A DNA stretch of 64,000 nt from Sporobacter sp942492735 (GTDB taxonomy: Bacteria > Bacillota > Clostridia > Oscillospirales > Oscillospiraceae). The position numbers were made by a program, and so were the translations under genes. The stretch is taken from positions 2,418,001-2,482,000 of the forward strand of contig OW818648.1 in assembly GCA_942492735.1 (NCBI GenBank), given 5' to 3'. Below are positions 41,744 through 50,460 of this stretch, one piece after another. Each line of letters opens with the position of its first letter. The first letter of the stretch is position 1. A model generated the notes under the pieces. The model saw nothing but the letters and a program-made list of their open reading frames with translations, did no database searches and had not been told where the DNA came from.

Positions 41744-42757
41744 ATGAAAATATTACTGACAGGCGGTGCTGGATATATCGGCTCTCATACGGCTGTAGAG
41801 CTTCTGAATGCGGGTTATGAGGTCGTAATTGCCGATAATTTTTCCAACAGTTCACCCGAGGTTGTTCATAGAATTGAGCAGATAACCGGACAGAGTGTTG
41901 CAGTTTTCGATGTAGATGTGTCCGACAAAAAGGCCCTCGAAACTGTTTTTGAGAAAAACAAGATTGATGGCGTTATCCATTTTGCCGGTTTAAAAGCAGT
42001 CGGCGAGTCTGTTAAAATCCCGCTTGCATATTACCGGAATAATATCGACTGCACCCTGACGCTGCTTGAAACCATGGAAAGATATCATGTCAATACCGTT
42101 ATTTTCAGCTCGTCGGCAACCGTTTACGGGACGCCGAGAAGTCTGCCGCTCGTTGAGGATATGACGACAGGCCCCTGCTCAAACCCTTACGGGAGTACGA
42201 AGCTTTTCGTTGAACAGATCATCGCCGATACAGCAGCCGCCCGAAAAGACATGTCGGCTGTACTGCTGCGGTATTTCAATCCCGTCGGCGCGCATCAATC
42301 CGGTACAATGGGCGAGATGCCGAACGGCATACCAAATAATTTGATGCCGTATATCTCCCAGATCGCCGTCGGTAAGCTGTCGAAATTAAGTGTTTATGGC
42401 AACGATTACCCGACGAAGGACGGAACAGGCATCAGGGATTATATCCACGTGGTTGATCTGGCCAAAGGACATGTCGCAGCGCTGGAGTATTGCCGTAAGC
42501 ATGCGGGCGTCGAGGTTTTTAACCTGGGTACCGGTATCGGCTGCAGCGTGCTTGATATTGTCAATGCCTTCATCAAAGTGAATAATATTGACATCCCGTA
42601 TACAATAACCGGCAGACGGGAAGGGGACATTGCCGAATGCTATGCGAATGCTGAAAAAGCGTCCAAACTGATGGGCTGGAAAGCGGAGCTGACGCTGGAG
42701 GATATGTGCCGCGATACCTGGAGATGGCAAAGAAACAATCCGAACGGCTACGACTAA
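41744..42757 (+). CDS. galE: UDP-glucose 4-epimerase
   Basis: The 337-residue extended-SDR enzyme interconverts UDP-glucose and UDP-galactose. Signatures: MKILLTGGAGYIGSHTAVEL with the Gly-rich NAD motif, VIHFAGLKAVGES, catalytic Ser in FSSSATVYG, YxxxK within PYGSTKLFVE, RYFNPVGAH and a C-terminal DICRREGD-type segment (TGRREGDIAECYAN). The ATG at 41744 has GCGGAGG upstream; longer starts run through non-homologous sequence. It is followed 14 bases later by the QueG-like gene. Confidence 0.96.
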   Translation: MKILLTGGAGYIGSHTAVELLNAGYEVVIADNFSNSSPEVVHRIEQITGQSVAVFDVDVSDKKALETVFEKNKIDGVIHFAGLKAVGESVKIPLAYYRNNIDCTLTLLETMERYHVNTVIFSSSATVYGTPRSLPLVEDMTTGPCSNPYGSTKLFVEQIIADTAAARKDMSAVLLRYFNPVGAHQSGTMGEMPNGIPNNLMPYISQIAVGKLSKLSVYGNDYPTKDGTGIRDYIHVVDLAKGHVAALEYCRKHAGVEVFNLGTGIGCSVLDIVNAFIKVNNIDIPYTITGRREGDIAECYANAEKASKLMGWKAELTLEDMCRDTWRWQRNNPNGYD

Positions 42758-42770
42758 AAGGAGTTTTGGT

Positions 42771-43445
42771 ATGAAAGAAGATATTAGAAAAATATTTATG
42801 AAGCTCGGCACCGATGTCTGCGGGATTGCGAATATCGATAGGTTTAACGACGCACCTGCCGGTTTTCATCCGAAGGATATCTATCCTGAATGCCAGGCTG
42901 TTGTCGTATTTGGTATCGCGATTCCGAAGGGCCTTTATAAGGTCAGCCCAAGAATCATCTATAACAGGGTTGGCAGCATTACAAAAATCGAACTGGACCG
43001 GATTGCATATTACGCCGCATTGGAAATCGAGCGTAATCACGGCGGAACCGGGGTTCCACTCCCGTCAGACGGCCCATATGAGTATTGGAAGGCTGAAGAA
43101 ATGGAGGGACGGGGCCTATTGTCAATGAGACATGCTGCGGTACTGGCCGGGCTTGGTTCCTTCGGCAAGAGCTCTCTGGTTCTCAATGCAAAGTATGGGA
43201 ATTCACTTAATTTCGGCGCTGTTTTGACTGATTTGAATTTGCCGTCCGATGAAATAACGAAAAGCATTTGCATTGAGAACTGCAGGCTCTGCCTAGATAG
43301 CTGTCCCGCCGGTGCACTCACCGGTACAGGCGCGATTCAAAAACGCTGCCGGCCGAATACATACTTCAACAACGAACGCGGTTTTGAGGTGACAAACTGC
43401 GACACCTGCCGCGTTATCTGCCCGATGCGGTTCGGGAAAGTATAG
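42771..43445 (+). CDS. QueG-like 4Fe-4S protein, short form
   Basis: The 224-residue protein is related to the catalytic-plus-ferredoxin part of epoxyqueuosine reductase-like proteins. The central segment HAAVLAGLGSFGKSSLVLNAKYG matches that family. The C-terminal cysteine sets CIENCRLCLDSCPAGAL and CDTCRVICP bind iron-sulfur clusters. It is far shorter than QueG (about 380 residues) and lacks the HEAT-repeat tRNA-binding end, so epoxyqueuosine reduction is doubtful; it is a paralogue of unknown substrate. It follows galE by 14 bases. Confidence 0.75.
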   Translation: MKEDIRKIFMKLGTDVCGIANIDRFNDAPAGFHPKDIYPECQAVVVFGIAIPKGLYKVSPRIIYNRVGSITKIELDRIAYYAALEIERNHGGTGVPLPSDGPYEYWKAEEMEGRGLLSMRHAAVLAGLGSFGKSSLVLNAKYGNSLNFGAVLTDLNLPSDEITKSICIENCRLCLDSCPAGALTGTGAIQKRCRPNTYFNNERGFEVTNCDTCRVICPMRFGKV

Positions 43446-43487
43446 CAAAAGCAAAGACGGGATCAACCCGCCCGAAAACAGTATAAA

Positions 43488-43514
43488 ACAAGCGGCGGTT
43501 TTACCGCCGCTTGC
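43488..43514. terminator. Terminator hairpin between convergent genes
   Basis: An 11-bp stem caagcggcggt/accgccgcttg (43489-43499 with 43503-43513) lies between the QueG-like and degV genes. Confidence 0.8.
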
Positions 43515-43518
43515 GTAT

Positions 43519-44364
43519 TTATTTCGTGTAGAAGAGCACCCCGAGGCAGACAGGTCCGCAGTGGTGCGAGATAGTGCAGCCGGCATAGGACTCGATCATC
43601 TCCTCGAACGTTCCGAGTGATTTAATCTCGGTGATGACGCTGTCGACAATCGCCTGGGACATGCCCGGTGGGTGGGTGATAAAAATACGCCGATAATCAA
43701 TGTCGTCCCTGCCTGCAAGCTTGTCGTTCACATACTGAAGAATGACCTTATCAAAATTACCGCGGTATTTTTTGCCGACATCCATTTTTCCGTTAATGAC
43801 CTCGATACATGGCTTCAGCTTCAGCACATTCGCGCCGAGCAGAGCGATTCCGGAGCACCGGCCGCCTCTATGCAGGTATTTTAGGGTGTCGATGACAAAG
43901 CTGGCTTCAATCTTTTCGGATGATTCGTTAAGACGCTCAACAATTTGAACAGGCTCCATCCCGTTTTCCGCCATGATGGAGGCGTCTAATACAAGATGCC
44001 CGACGCCGCTGGATAAATTCTTTGAGTCAACGATAAAAACATTGTCAAAATTCGCTGCGGCAATAACGGCGTTTTGGCAGCACGCCGAAAAACCGCTGCC
44101 TATGCTGATGTGGATTACGGCGTCATTATCCTTGAGAAATTCTGTAAACTTTTCCTCAAAATCGCTCACATTGACGGCTGACGTCATTGTGATGCCGGCT
44201 CCGCTCTCCACATGCTCGAAGATATCGGCGGGCTGAATCTCGATGCCATCAAGATACTCCTTCCCGCCCTTTATGATTGTCAACGGAAAAATATGGATTT
44301 CGCGTTGGCTGATCAGTTCTTTCGTGAGGTCGCAGGTGCTGTCGGATGTGATTTTAATACGCAT
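43519..44364 (-). CDS. degV: DegV family fatty-acid-binding protein
   Basis: The 281-residue DegV/FakB-type protein opens with IKITSDSTCDLTKEL and has TMTSAVNVSDFEEKF, HISIGSGFSACCQNAV, VDSKNLSSGVGHLVL, LKYLHRGGRCSG and a C-terminal HCGPVCLGVLFY. Members hold a fatty acid for phosphorylation by FakA, for uptake into phospholipid. The start is ATG at 44364, with GGGGGG just upstream; a longer frame has no site. It is a single gene. Confidence 0.93.
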   Translation of the reverse strand: MRIKITSDSTCDLTKELISQREIHIFPLTIIKGGKEYLDGIEIQPADIFEHVESGAGITMTSAVNVSDFEEKFTEFLKDNDAVIHISIGSGFSACCQNAVIAAANFDNVFIVDSKNLSSGVGHLVLDASIMAENGMEPVQIVERLNESSEKIEASFVIDTLKYLHRGGRCSGIALLGANVLKLKPCIEVINGKMDVGKKYRGNFDKVILQYVNDKLAGRDDIDYRRIFITHPPGMSQAIVDSVITEIKSLGTFEEMIESYAGCTISHHCGPVCLGVLFYTK

Positions 44365-44419
44365 TTTGCTGCCCCCCTTTTTTGGAATTATACCTTGCCT
44401 GGTAGATTTATGCAAGAGC

Positions 44420-45922
44420 TCATTTCGCCCAACCCCGGCTGTGACTGACGGCCTTGTGCCATCCCTCCATCAGGTTTTCGCGGTTTTCTATATTCATCGT
44501 GGGCTCAAAGCGCTTGTCACAGCGCAAAAGCTTTTTCAGCGTATCGAGGCCGCTCCATATACCAACAGTGAGCCCCGCAAGGTAACAGGCCCCAAGTGCC
44601 GTTGTCTCGTGCACGACAGGGCGGCGAATAGAGATACCGAGCATATCGGCCTGGAACTGCATAAGGAAAGCATTCTGAGACGCACCGCCGTCGACGCTCA
44701 GATCACTCAGATGAATTCCGGTATCGAGTTCCATGGCTCGGACGAGGTCGCAAGACTGGTATGCAATCGATTCCAGTGCAGCGCGGATGATATGTTCGCG
44801 TGTTGTACCGCGTGTCATACCGACAAGTAGCCCTCTGGCGTACATATCCCAATACGGCGCGCCTAAGCCTGTGAATGCCGGAACTAGATATACGCCACCC
44901 GTATCCGCCACCTTGCTGGCCAAAGCTTCTGATTCGTGGCTTTGGGTGAAAAAGCGCATCTCGTCTCGAAGCCACTGAACGATGGCCCCGCCTGTGAAAA
45001 CACTTCCCTCTAGCGCATAATTGACCTTACCACTGACACCAACGGTGCCGTCTGTTCCGGCGGCAATTGTTGTGATAAGCCCGTTTTGGCTCGTCACCGG
45101 CAAGTCTCCCGTATTCATCAGGAGGAAGCAGCCCGTGCCATACGTGTTTTTTGCCGTACCGGCGTCAAAGCAGGTTTGCCCGAAAAGGGCGGCCTGCTGG
45201 TCACCTGCGACACCGGCGATAGGAATGAGAGCGCCCAGCACCGGCACCGAACCGTATAAACAGCAGGATCCGCGTACCTCCGGCAGAACAGAGCGGGGAA
45301 CGCCCATCATATTCAACAGCTTTTCATCCCACTCGAGCGTGTGGATGTTATAAAGCATTGTCCGGCTCGCGTTTGTGTAGTCCGTGGCATGGACGCGTCC
45401 GTTTGTGAGCTTCCAGATGAGCCAGGTGTCGACCGTGCCGAATAGAAGCTCACCGCGCTCAGCTTTTTCGCGCGCGCCTTCGATATTGTCAAGAATCCAC
45501 TTGATTTTCGGACCTGAAAAATATGCGTCTGGTATAAGTCCTGTCGTCGCTTTTATGTAGTCGCTGTATCCGTCTTTTGTGAGCGCATCAATGATTTCGG
45601 ATGTCCGGCGGCACTGCCAGACGATTGCGTTGCAGACGGGAAGACCGGTCGTCCTGTCCCACATGATTGTTGTTTCCCGCTGGTTTGTAATGCCAATGGC
45701 GGCAATATCACCGACACTGATATTGCTTTTGGTAATAGCCTCCATCATGACGGAATATTGAGACGCGTAGATTTCCATCGGGTCTTGTTCGACCCAGCCG
45801 TCGCGTGGGAACAGCTGCGGAAACTCCTTCTGGGCCATGGAGACGATGGTTTGCCTGTTGTCGAAGATGATGGCCCGCGAACTCGTCGTGCCTTGATCGA
45901 GCGCAAGAATATATCTGTCCAA
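44420..45922 (-). CDS. glpK: Glycerol kinase
   Basis: The 500-residue FGGY kinase makes glycerol 3-phosphate from glycerol and ATP. Motifs: ILALDQGTTSSRAIIFD at the ATP lobe, GITNQRETTIMWDR, TTGLIPDAYFSGPK, AGVAGDQQAALFGQ, YALEGSVFTGGAIVQWLRD and DGGASQNAFLMQFQADML. The catalytic base Asp is in NTYGTGCFLLMNTG-flanking FGGY signature order. The start is TTG at 45922 with GGAGG at 45931-45935; the TTG at 45937 would lie inside that site. Confidence 0.96.
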   Translation of the reverse strand: MDRYILALDQGTTSSRAIIFDNRQTIVSMAQKEFPQLFPRDGWVEQDPMEIYASQYSVMMEAITKSNISVGDIAAIGITNQRETTIMWDRTTGLPVCNAIVWQCRRTSEIIDALTKDGYSDYIKATTGLIPDAYFSGPKIKWILDNIEGAREKAERGELLFGTVDTWLIWKLTNGRVHATDYTNASRTMLYNIHTLEWDEKLLNMMGVPRSVLPEVRGSCCLYGSVPVLGALIPIAGVAGDQQAALFGQTCFDAGTAKNTYGTGCFLLMNTGDLPVTSQNGLITTIAAGTDGTVGVSGKVNYALEGSVFTGGAIVQWLRDEMRFFTQSHESEALASKVADTGGVYLVPAFTGLGAPYWDMYARGLLVGMTRGTTREHIIRAALESIAYQSCDLVRAMELDTGIHLSDLSVDGGASQNAFLMQFQADMLGISIRRPVVHETTALGACYLAGLTVGIWSGLDTLKKLLRCDKRFEPTMNIENRENLMEGWHKAVSHSRGWAK

Positions 45923-46086
45923 GGAAAATTCCTCCAATATCCATATGATACAACATGTTATATTTTTTCAGCCGTTATGTCAATTATCAGCGTATCATCA
46001 TAATGTGAAATATTTAAAAGCCATGTAGCTTTTCGTATACCTGCGGGGTATGTCGGGACACAAGACGGTTTTTTTGTGTCGCGCTG

Positions 46087-46115
46087 TTGACTTTTAATTC
46101 CAAAACGCTTACAAT
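46087..46115 (+). promoter_or_regulatory. Sigma-A promoter for the small membrane protein gene
   Basis: TTGACT (46087-46092), 17-base spacer, TACAAT (46110-46115), 32 bases before the ATG. Confidence 0.75.
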
Positions 46116-46146
46116 TCACTTGAGCATAAGAAAGGCGGGTGACAAC

Positions 46147-46344
46147 ATGAAAGCGCGAAGTATACAAAAAGTTTTAATCGTTGCGTCCATGTTTGTCTCC
46201 TTTGTCATCTATTTATGCGTCAGCGTCGCCGATATCACGCCTTTCTTTTTCATCGTCGCGCTGTGCGTAATGGCCCTCGCTCTTGATAGACTAATTAACC
46301 GCGCTTTTACGGCGGTTAAATTGTTCACGCAAAAAGCAGAATAA
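46147..46344 (+). CDS. Small two-helix membrane protein, 65 aa
   Basis: The 65-residue protein has two hydrophobic segments (about 8-28 and 32-48) and basic ends (KARSIQK at the N-terminus, DRLINRAF and KAE at the C-terminus). It has a promoter, and AAAGGCGGG eight bases before the ATG at 46147; the longer frame starts before the site. No family is recognised. It precedes the SecA gene by about 100 bases, with an 11-bp hairpin (acagcaggcaa.../...ttgcttgctgt, about 46359-46406) between them. A link with export is only by proximity. Confidence 0.6.
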   Translation: MKARSIQKVLIVASMFVSFVIYLCVSVADITPFFFIVALCVMALALDRLINRAFTAVKLFTQKAE

Positions 46345-46442
46345 AGCGCCGTTCCAATACAGCAGGCAATAGCCACGGGTTATCCGCGGTTTTGCTTGCT
46401 GTTTCTGATTTCTAAAAAACTGATGGAACGGAGATGAATCAA

Positions 46443-48797
46443 ATGATTAATCTTAAAAATATCGAGTACAACCTCAAGCCATTCAAGCCGGTGCTCTCAA
46501 AAGTAAAAACACTTGATTATTCATCATGCGACAGCGCGGCACTCACAGCGATGTCGCTAGTACTACGGGAACGCGCCATACGCGGCGAGGACGAAAAGCA
46601 GCTGCTGTCGGAGGCTTTCGCCTTTGTATTTGAAGCGGTGAAACGAACGCTGTTCATCACGCCGCATGATGTGCAGCTGCTGGCCGCCGCGGCTATGACG
46701 GAAGGGGCGATCGTTGAACTCGCGACCGGTGAGGGAAAAACGCTCGCCGCCGTCTTTACCGCGTATTTAAAGGCGTTGTCGGGGAAGGGCGTTCACGTGC
46801 TGACGTTCAACGATTATCTGGCGAAAAGAGACGCGCTTTGGATGAAACCGATCTATGAGCTGCTGGGCATGTCGGTCGGCTATATCAACGAGGTGACGGA
46901 CAAAGCCGGTCGAAGACAAGCCTATAGGGCGGATGTGACGTACATCACCGCTAAAGAAGCGGGTTTTGACTACCTTAGGAGTTTTCTCGGATATGAGCCG
47001 GACGATATTGTTCAGCGCCCGTTTCACTTTGCTGTTATCGATGAGGCTGACTCTATCCTGATCGATGAGGCGCGCATTCCCCTTGTCATTGCGGGGGACG
47101 TGCCCGCCCGGACTGAGATTGGTAAAAAATTGTTCAAGGTTGTCGCCGAGATGCAAAAAGGCATCCACTTTGAGACAGAGGAGAATGGGAATTCGATTTA
47201 TCTCGAGGAGGGCGGCATCGCCTTTGCCGAAGAGAAGCTGCAGCTCGAAAATCTATATGACGATAAAAACCTGGACATTCTTTCAAAGATTAATCTCATC
47301 CTGCAAGCCGAGCATCTCGTTAAAAGAGATGTGGACTATGTTGTCAAAAACGGCGAGATTCTTCTTGTTGACGAGTTTACCGGGCGCATCGCCGTCAACA
47401 GACAGTGGTCTGAGGGTCTGCATACGGCAGTTGAAATCAAAGAAGGCCTCACCCCGAAAGTACAGGGTCGGGTTATGAACAGCATCACACTGCAGAATTA
47501 TCTCAGGCTTTATCCCGATTTTTGCGGTATGACGGGTACAGCCTGCCCTGCGGCGGCTGAGCTGCTCCGGTTTTACGGCAAAAGCGTCTCGGTCATACCC
47601 TCCTTCAAGCCCTGTATACGTGAGGATCATCCGGATGCCATATTCACCCATAAACAGGCAAAGTATGAAGCCGTCGCTGTGGAAATCAGAAAAGCGCATG
47701 AAAAGGGCAGACCGGTTCTCCTGGGAACGTGCAGCATCGAGGAATCGGAGTATCTAGCTCAAATGCTCGCCGACATCCCCGGCGTCGCCGTTCTCAATGC
47801 CAAAAACGACGAGGGGGAAGCCGAGGTCGTCGCAAACGCCGGAAAGTTCGGCGCTGTCACGATTTCAACGAATATGGCCGGACGCGGTGTTGATATCCGG
47901 CTTGGGGGTAAAAACGCGGATGAATTGTATTCAGTCGAATACGATAAGGTATGCGCGCTTGGCGGGTTGTATGTCATTGGCACGAATAGACATGAAAGCG
48001 TCCGTGTCGACAATCAGCTCAGAGGCCGCGCCGGAAGGCAGGGGGACCCCGGCGAGAGCCGGTTTTTCCTGAGTCTTGAGGATAATCTTGTCGTCCGGTA
48101 CGGGCTGATTGAAAGCATTCCGGAAAAATTCAAGAAGCTGAAACAGGCTGAGCTGCTTGAAAATCCCGTTTTCAGAAAAGCGATTCTGCATACGCAAAGG
48201 GTTGTGGAAGGCCAACTATTCGACGCCAAGGTAACACTTTTCAAATATGCCGCCATCGTTGAGGACCAGCGTCTGCTCGTCCACAAACGAAGGGAAAAAA
48301 TTCTGCTGGACACGTCATGCGGAGCGACCCTATCTGTAATGGAAAAAGAAGCTCCGGAAAAGTACGGTGAATTATTTACGCTTGTCGGACAACGTGAATT
48401 CCTGCGCGCGGAGCGGCAGATCGAAATGTTCGCCATTGGCAAATGTTGGGCTGACCATCTGATGTTTCTCGACAGCCTGCAGGATGAGGTCCAGATGCTT
48501 GGAAAAGTCCGGGGCGACCCGCTGACGCATTACAACAGGAGTTTGATCGAGGGCTTTCGGAATCTGGAGAAAAACATTCGTTTGACAATTATCGCAATAT
48601 TTTATTCTGTCGTTGTCAGAGACGGCAGTATTGATTTAGAGGCTATGGGTATCAAAGGTCCAACCTCCACAAGGACTTATATGGTTCATGATGGGACGGA
48701 GCAGCTCAGTGCTTTTGGTTTTATTAGAGATTTGGTCATCGGCCCGAGCCTTATGCTGAAATTCATGCTTGATAAAATGAAGAAGAAACGGAAATAG
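46443..48797 (+). CDS. SecA-type preprotein translocase ATPase, SecA2-like
   Basis: The 784-residue SecA-family motor has Walker A ATGEGKTLAAVF, the DEAD-type Walker B VIDEADSILIDEARIPLVI, a preprotein-crosslinking region, LVDEFTGRIAVNRQWSEGLH, FCGMTGTA and the C-terminal RNA-helicase motif NMAGRGVDIRLGG, QLRGRAGRQGDPGESRFFLS. It lacks the C-terminal zinc-binding SecB-interacting tail (ends MLDKMKKKRK) and is shorter than housekeeping SecA (about 830-900). That is typical of accessory SecA2, but it could be the only SecA. The start is taken as ATG 46443, because CGGAG lies just before 46434; 46434 is the alternative. Confidence 0.85.
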   Translation: MINLKNIEYNLKPFKPVLSKVKTLDYSSCDSAALTAMSLVLRERAIRGEDEKQLLSEAFAFVFEAVKRTLFITPHDVQLLAAAAMTEGAIVELATGEGKTLAAVFTAYLKALSGKGVHVLTFNDYLAKRDALWMKPIYELLGMSVGYINEVTDKAGRRQAYRADVTYITAKEAGFDYLRSFLGYEPDDIVQRPFHFAVIDEADSILIDEARIPLVIAGDVPARTEIGKKLFKVVAEMQKGIHFETEENGNSIYLEEGGIAFAEEKLQLENLYDDKNLDILSKINLILQAEHLVKRDVDYVVKNGEILLVDEFTGRIAVNRQWSEGLHTAVEIKEGLTPKVQGRVMNSITLQNYLRLYPDFCGMTGTACPAAAELLRFYGKSVSVIPSFKPCIREDHPDAIFTHKQAKYEAVAVEIRKAHEKGRPVLLGTCSIEESEYLAQMLADIPGVAVLNAKNDEGEAEVVANAGKFGAVTISTNMAGRGVDIRLGGKNADELYSVEYDKVCALGGLYVIGTNRHESVRVDNQLRGRAGRQGDPGESRFFLSLEDNLVVRYGLIESIPEKFKKLKQAELLENPVFRKAILHTQRVVEGQLFDAKVTLFKYAAIVEDQRLLVHKRREKILLDTSCGATLSVMEKEAPEKYGELFTLVGQREFLRAERQIEMFAIGKCWADHLMFLDSLQDEVQMLGKVRGDPLTHYNRSLIEGFRNLEKNIRLTIIAIFYSVVVRDGSIDLEAMGIKGPTSTRTYMVHDGTEQLSAFGFIRDLVIGPSLMLKFMLDKMKKKRK

Positions 48798-48875
48798 ATT
48801 TCTCCCGCAAATACGGCGCGGAGGAACGGTCAAGACCGCTCCCTACATGATGGAAGGCTATTAACATTAACAAAA

Positions 48876-48910
48876 AAGGCTGCTCATTTCTGAGCAGCCC
48901 TTTTATATGT
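48876..48910 (-). terminator. Terminator after rpmA, probably shared with secA
   Basis: A 9-bp stem ggctgctca/tgagcagcc (48878-48886 with 48891-48899). On the minus strand it is followed by ttttttg; the plus strand has a short T run (ctttta). Confidence 0.88.
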
Positions 48911-48913
48911 TCT

Positions 48914-49177
48914 TTACTGCGCGAGGTTTTCGTAGACCGATACGCATTTGCGGTCACGGCCAAGGGGTTCAAACGCGACTTTGCCGTCCTTGAGTGCAAA
49001 CAGTGTGTCGTCACTGCCTTTGCCCACGTTGACGCCGGGGTGAATTTTCGTCCCGCGCTGCCTGACAAGAATGTTGCCGGCCAGAACAAACTGTCCGTCG
49101 GCTCTCTTAGGCCCAAGGCGCTTGGACTTACTGTCACGTCCGTTCTTTGTGGAGCCCATACCTTTTTTATGTGCCAT
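48914..49177 (-). CDS. rpmA: 50S ribosomal protein L27
   Basis: The 87-residue L27 reaches into the peptidyl transferase centre. It has HKKGMGSTKNGRDSKSKRLG, AGNILVRQRGTKIHPGVNVG and HTLFAL-type KGSDDTLFALKDGKVAFE. It starts directly MAHKKGMGSTKNGRDS and so lacks the cleaved N-terminal extension (LxxFFA) seen in many Firmicutes. No ysxB/prp protease gene lies between it and rplU (gap of 41 bases). A GGAGG site precedes the ATG. Confidence 0.97.
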   Translation of the reverse strand: MAHKKGMGSTKNGRDSKSKRLGPKRADGQFVLAGNILVRQRGTKIHPGVNVGKGSDDTLFALKDGKVAFEPLGRDRKCVSVYENLAQ

Positions 49178-49218
49178 TACTTACACCTCCAAATTTAGTG
49201 TCTCTAATGAAGAATCTC

Positions 49219-49533
49219 TTACACAGAGATCTTATCAATCTGTACTTTCGTGTAGGCCTGTCTGTGGCCTTGCTTCCTGCGGTAACCTTTTTTTGCGTGC
49301 ATTTTGAAGACAATGATTTTTTTCGCTCTGCCGTTTTTAACAACGCTGCCTGTGACGGTAGCACCGGCAACAGTCGGTGTGCCAAAGGTATTTCCGGCGT
49401 CGCCGACTAAAGCGAGGACCTTGTCAAACGTCACTTTTTGTTCAGCCTCCACGGGGAGCTTTTCAATATAAATTACGTCACCCTCGGCGACTCTGTACTG
49501 TTTTCCACCTGTTTCGATAATTGCATGCGTCAA
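49219..49533 (-). CDS. rplU: 50S ribosomal protein L21
   Basis: The 104-residue L21 shows HAIIETGGKQYRVAEGDVIYIEKL and C-terminal IIVFKMHAKKGYRRKQGHRQ with the RNA-binding basic tail. Start appears to be TTG at 49533 (coding MTHAIIETGG), with GAGGTG upstream. It is the first gene of the L21-L27 pair and is preceded by an ~80-base leader between promoter and start that could hold an L21-type leader fold; none was verified. Confidence 0.96.
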   Translation of the reverse strand: MTHAIIETGGKQYRVAEGDVIYIEKLPVEAEQKVTFDKVLALVGDAGNTFGTPTVAGATVTGSVVKNGRAKKIIVFKMHAKKGYRRKQGHRQAYTKVQIDKISV

Positions 49534-49621
49534 GCTGTTTCACCTCATAATTATTGAGTCTCGCTCTCAAGGCGGAAAACTGTTGTGTTTTCACTTATAG
49601 CCCGTTCAAAGCGGCTTGCTA

Positions 49622-49650
49622 AGTTTAACATTCAATATCATAATTGTCAA
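49622..49650 (-). promoter_or_regulatory. Sigma-A promoter for rplU-rpmA
   Basis: Minus strand TTGACA (49645-49650), 17-base spacer, TAAACT (49622-49627), followed by a leader of about 80 bases. Confidence 0.8.
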
Positions 49651-49673
49651 CAAAAATAACGATAAAATATGGC

Positions 49674-50459
49674 TTATTCATTCGTATATATCATTCCGAC
49701 AACCATTCTGGCAGCGGCAGCCGGGAGAATGCGTGAGAGAAAATACTCAAGCTTATAAATGAAACCCACGACGTAATATGGCTTGACGCGTTTTTTCAGA
49801 GCAACCTTGCTGACGAAGCGGCCAACCTTGTCGGGCGCCATGCCATTGGCCTCATCGTGTTCCATGACTTTCACGGATCGCTCGATTTTACCGCCGTAGA
49901 CATCATCGCCGGTATAGATCTTCGTCCGAATCGGCTCGGTTTTCGTATCGCCCGGAAGAACGGCGCAAATACTGATACCGAAATCTTTAACTTCGTTGGC
50001 AAGAGCAAAAGTGTATGCGCTGACTGCCGCCTTCGAGGCGGAGTAATATGCCTGAAACGGGACAGGGAAGACGGCCGCCATCGAACTGAGGCAGATAATC
50101 CTGCCGCCGGTTTTCCGCATGATCGGAATCACGGCGCACACAGTATTGACCATACCGTAAAAATTGAGTTCCATCAGTTTCTTAATATCATGCATTTCTG
50201 TAAACTCAATTGCGCCCGATATGACGGTTCCGGCATTGCAAACCAGCACATCGATCCGGTCTTCACGCGCCATGATCTGGCTCACCGCGGCTTCCACGGA
50301 CGCTTTATCGGTAACATCGCCGGTAATATGTATGACGCCGGGATTGGGAATATCACTTCGACTGATCTCGTATATTCTGCAGCCTTTTTCGGCAAAGCTC
50401 TTCGCTGTTGCATAACCGATGCCTTTACTGCCTCCAGTCAATAAAACCACTTTCTGCAA
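49674..50459 (-). CDS. SDR resembling 3-ketosphinganine reductase
   Basis: The 261-residue short-chain dehydrogenase has TGGSKGIGYATAKSF for NAD(P), VLVCNAGTVISGAIE (NAG), catalytic Ser in ICLSSMAAV, YxxxK in YYSASKAAVSAYT and PGDTKTEP. The hydrophobic C-terminus (about 232-258, FIYKLEYFLSRILPAAAARMVVGMIY) resembles membrane-associated keto-reductases of the 3-ketodihydrosphingosine reductase type. The start is TTG at 50459, overlapping no gene but following the aminotransferase stop by one base, with GGTGGGAT inside the preceding gene. It probably reduces the ketone made by its partner. Confidence 0.75.
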   Translation of the reverse strand: MQKVVLLTGGSKGIGYATAKSFAEKGCRIYEISRSDIPNPGVIHITGDVTDKASVEAAVSQIMAREDRIDVLVCNAGTVISGAIEFTEMHDIKKLMELNFYGMVNTVCAVIPIMRKTGGRIICLSSMAAVFPVPFQAYYSASKAAVSAYTFALANEVKDFGISICAVLPGDTKTEPIRTKIYTGDDVYGGKIERSVKVMEHDEANGMAPDKVGRFVSKVALKKRVKPYYVVGFIYKLEYFLSRILPAAAARMVVGMIYTNE

Positions 50460-50460
50460 G

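Noticed and set aside
42771..43445. Full epoxyqueuosine reductase QueG
   Set aside because: Too short, and it lacks the C-terminal HEAT-like tRNA-binding half; called a QueG-like paralogue only.
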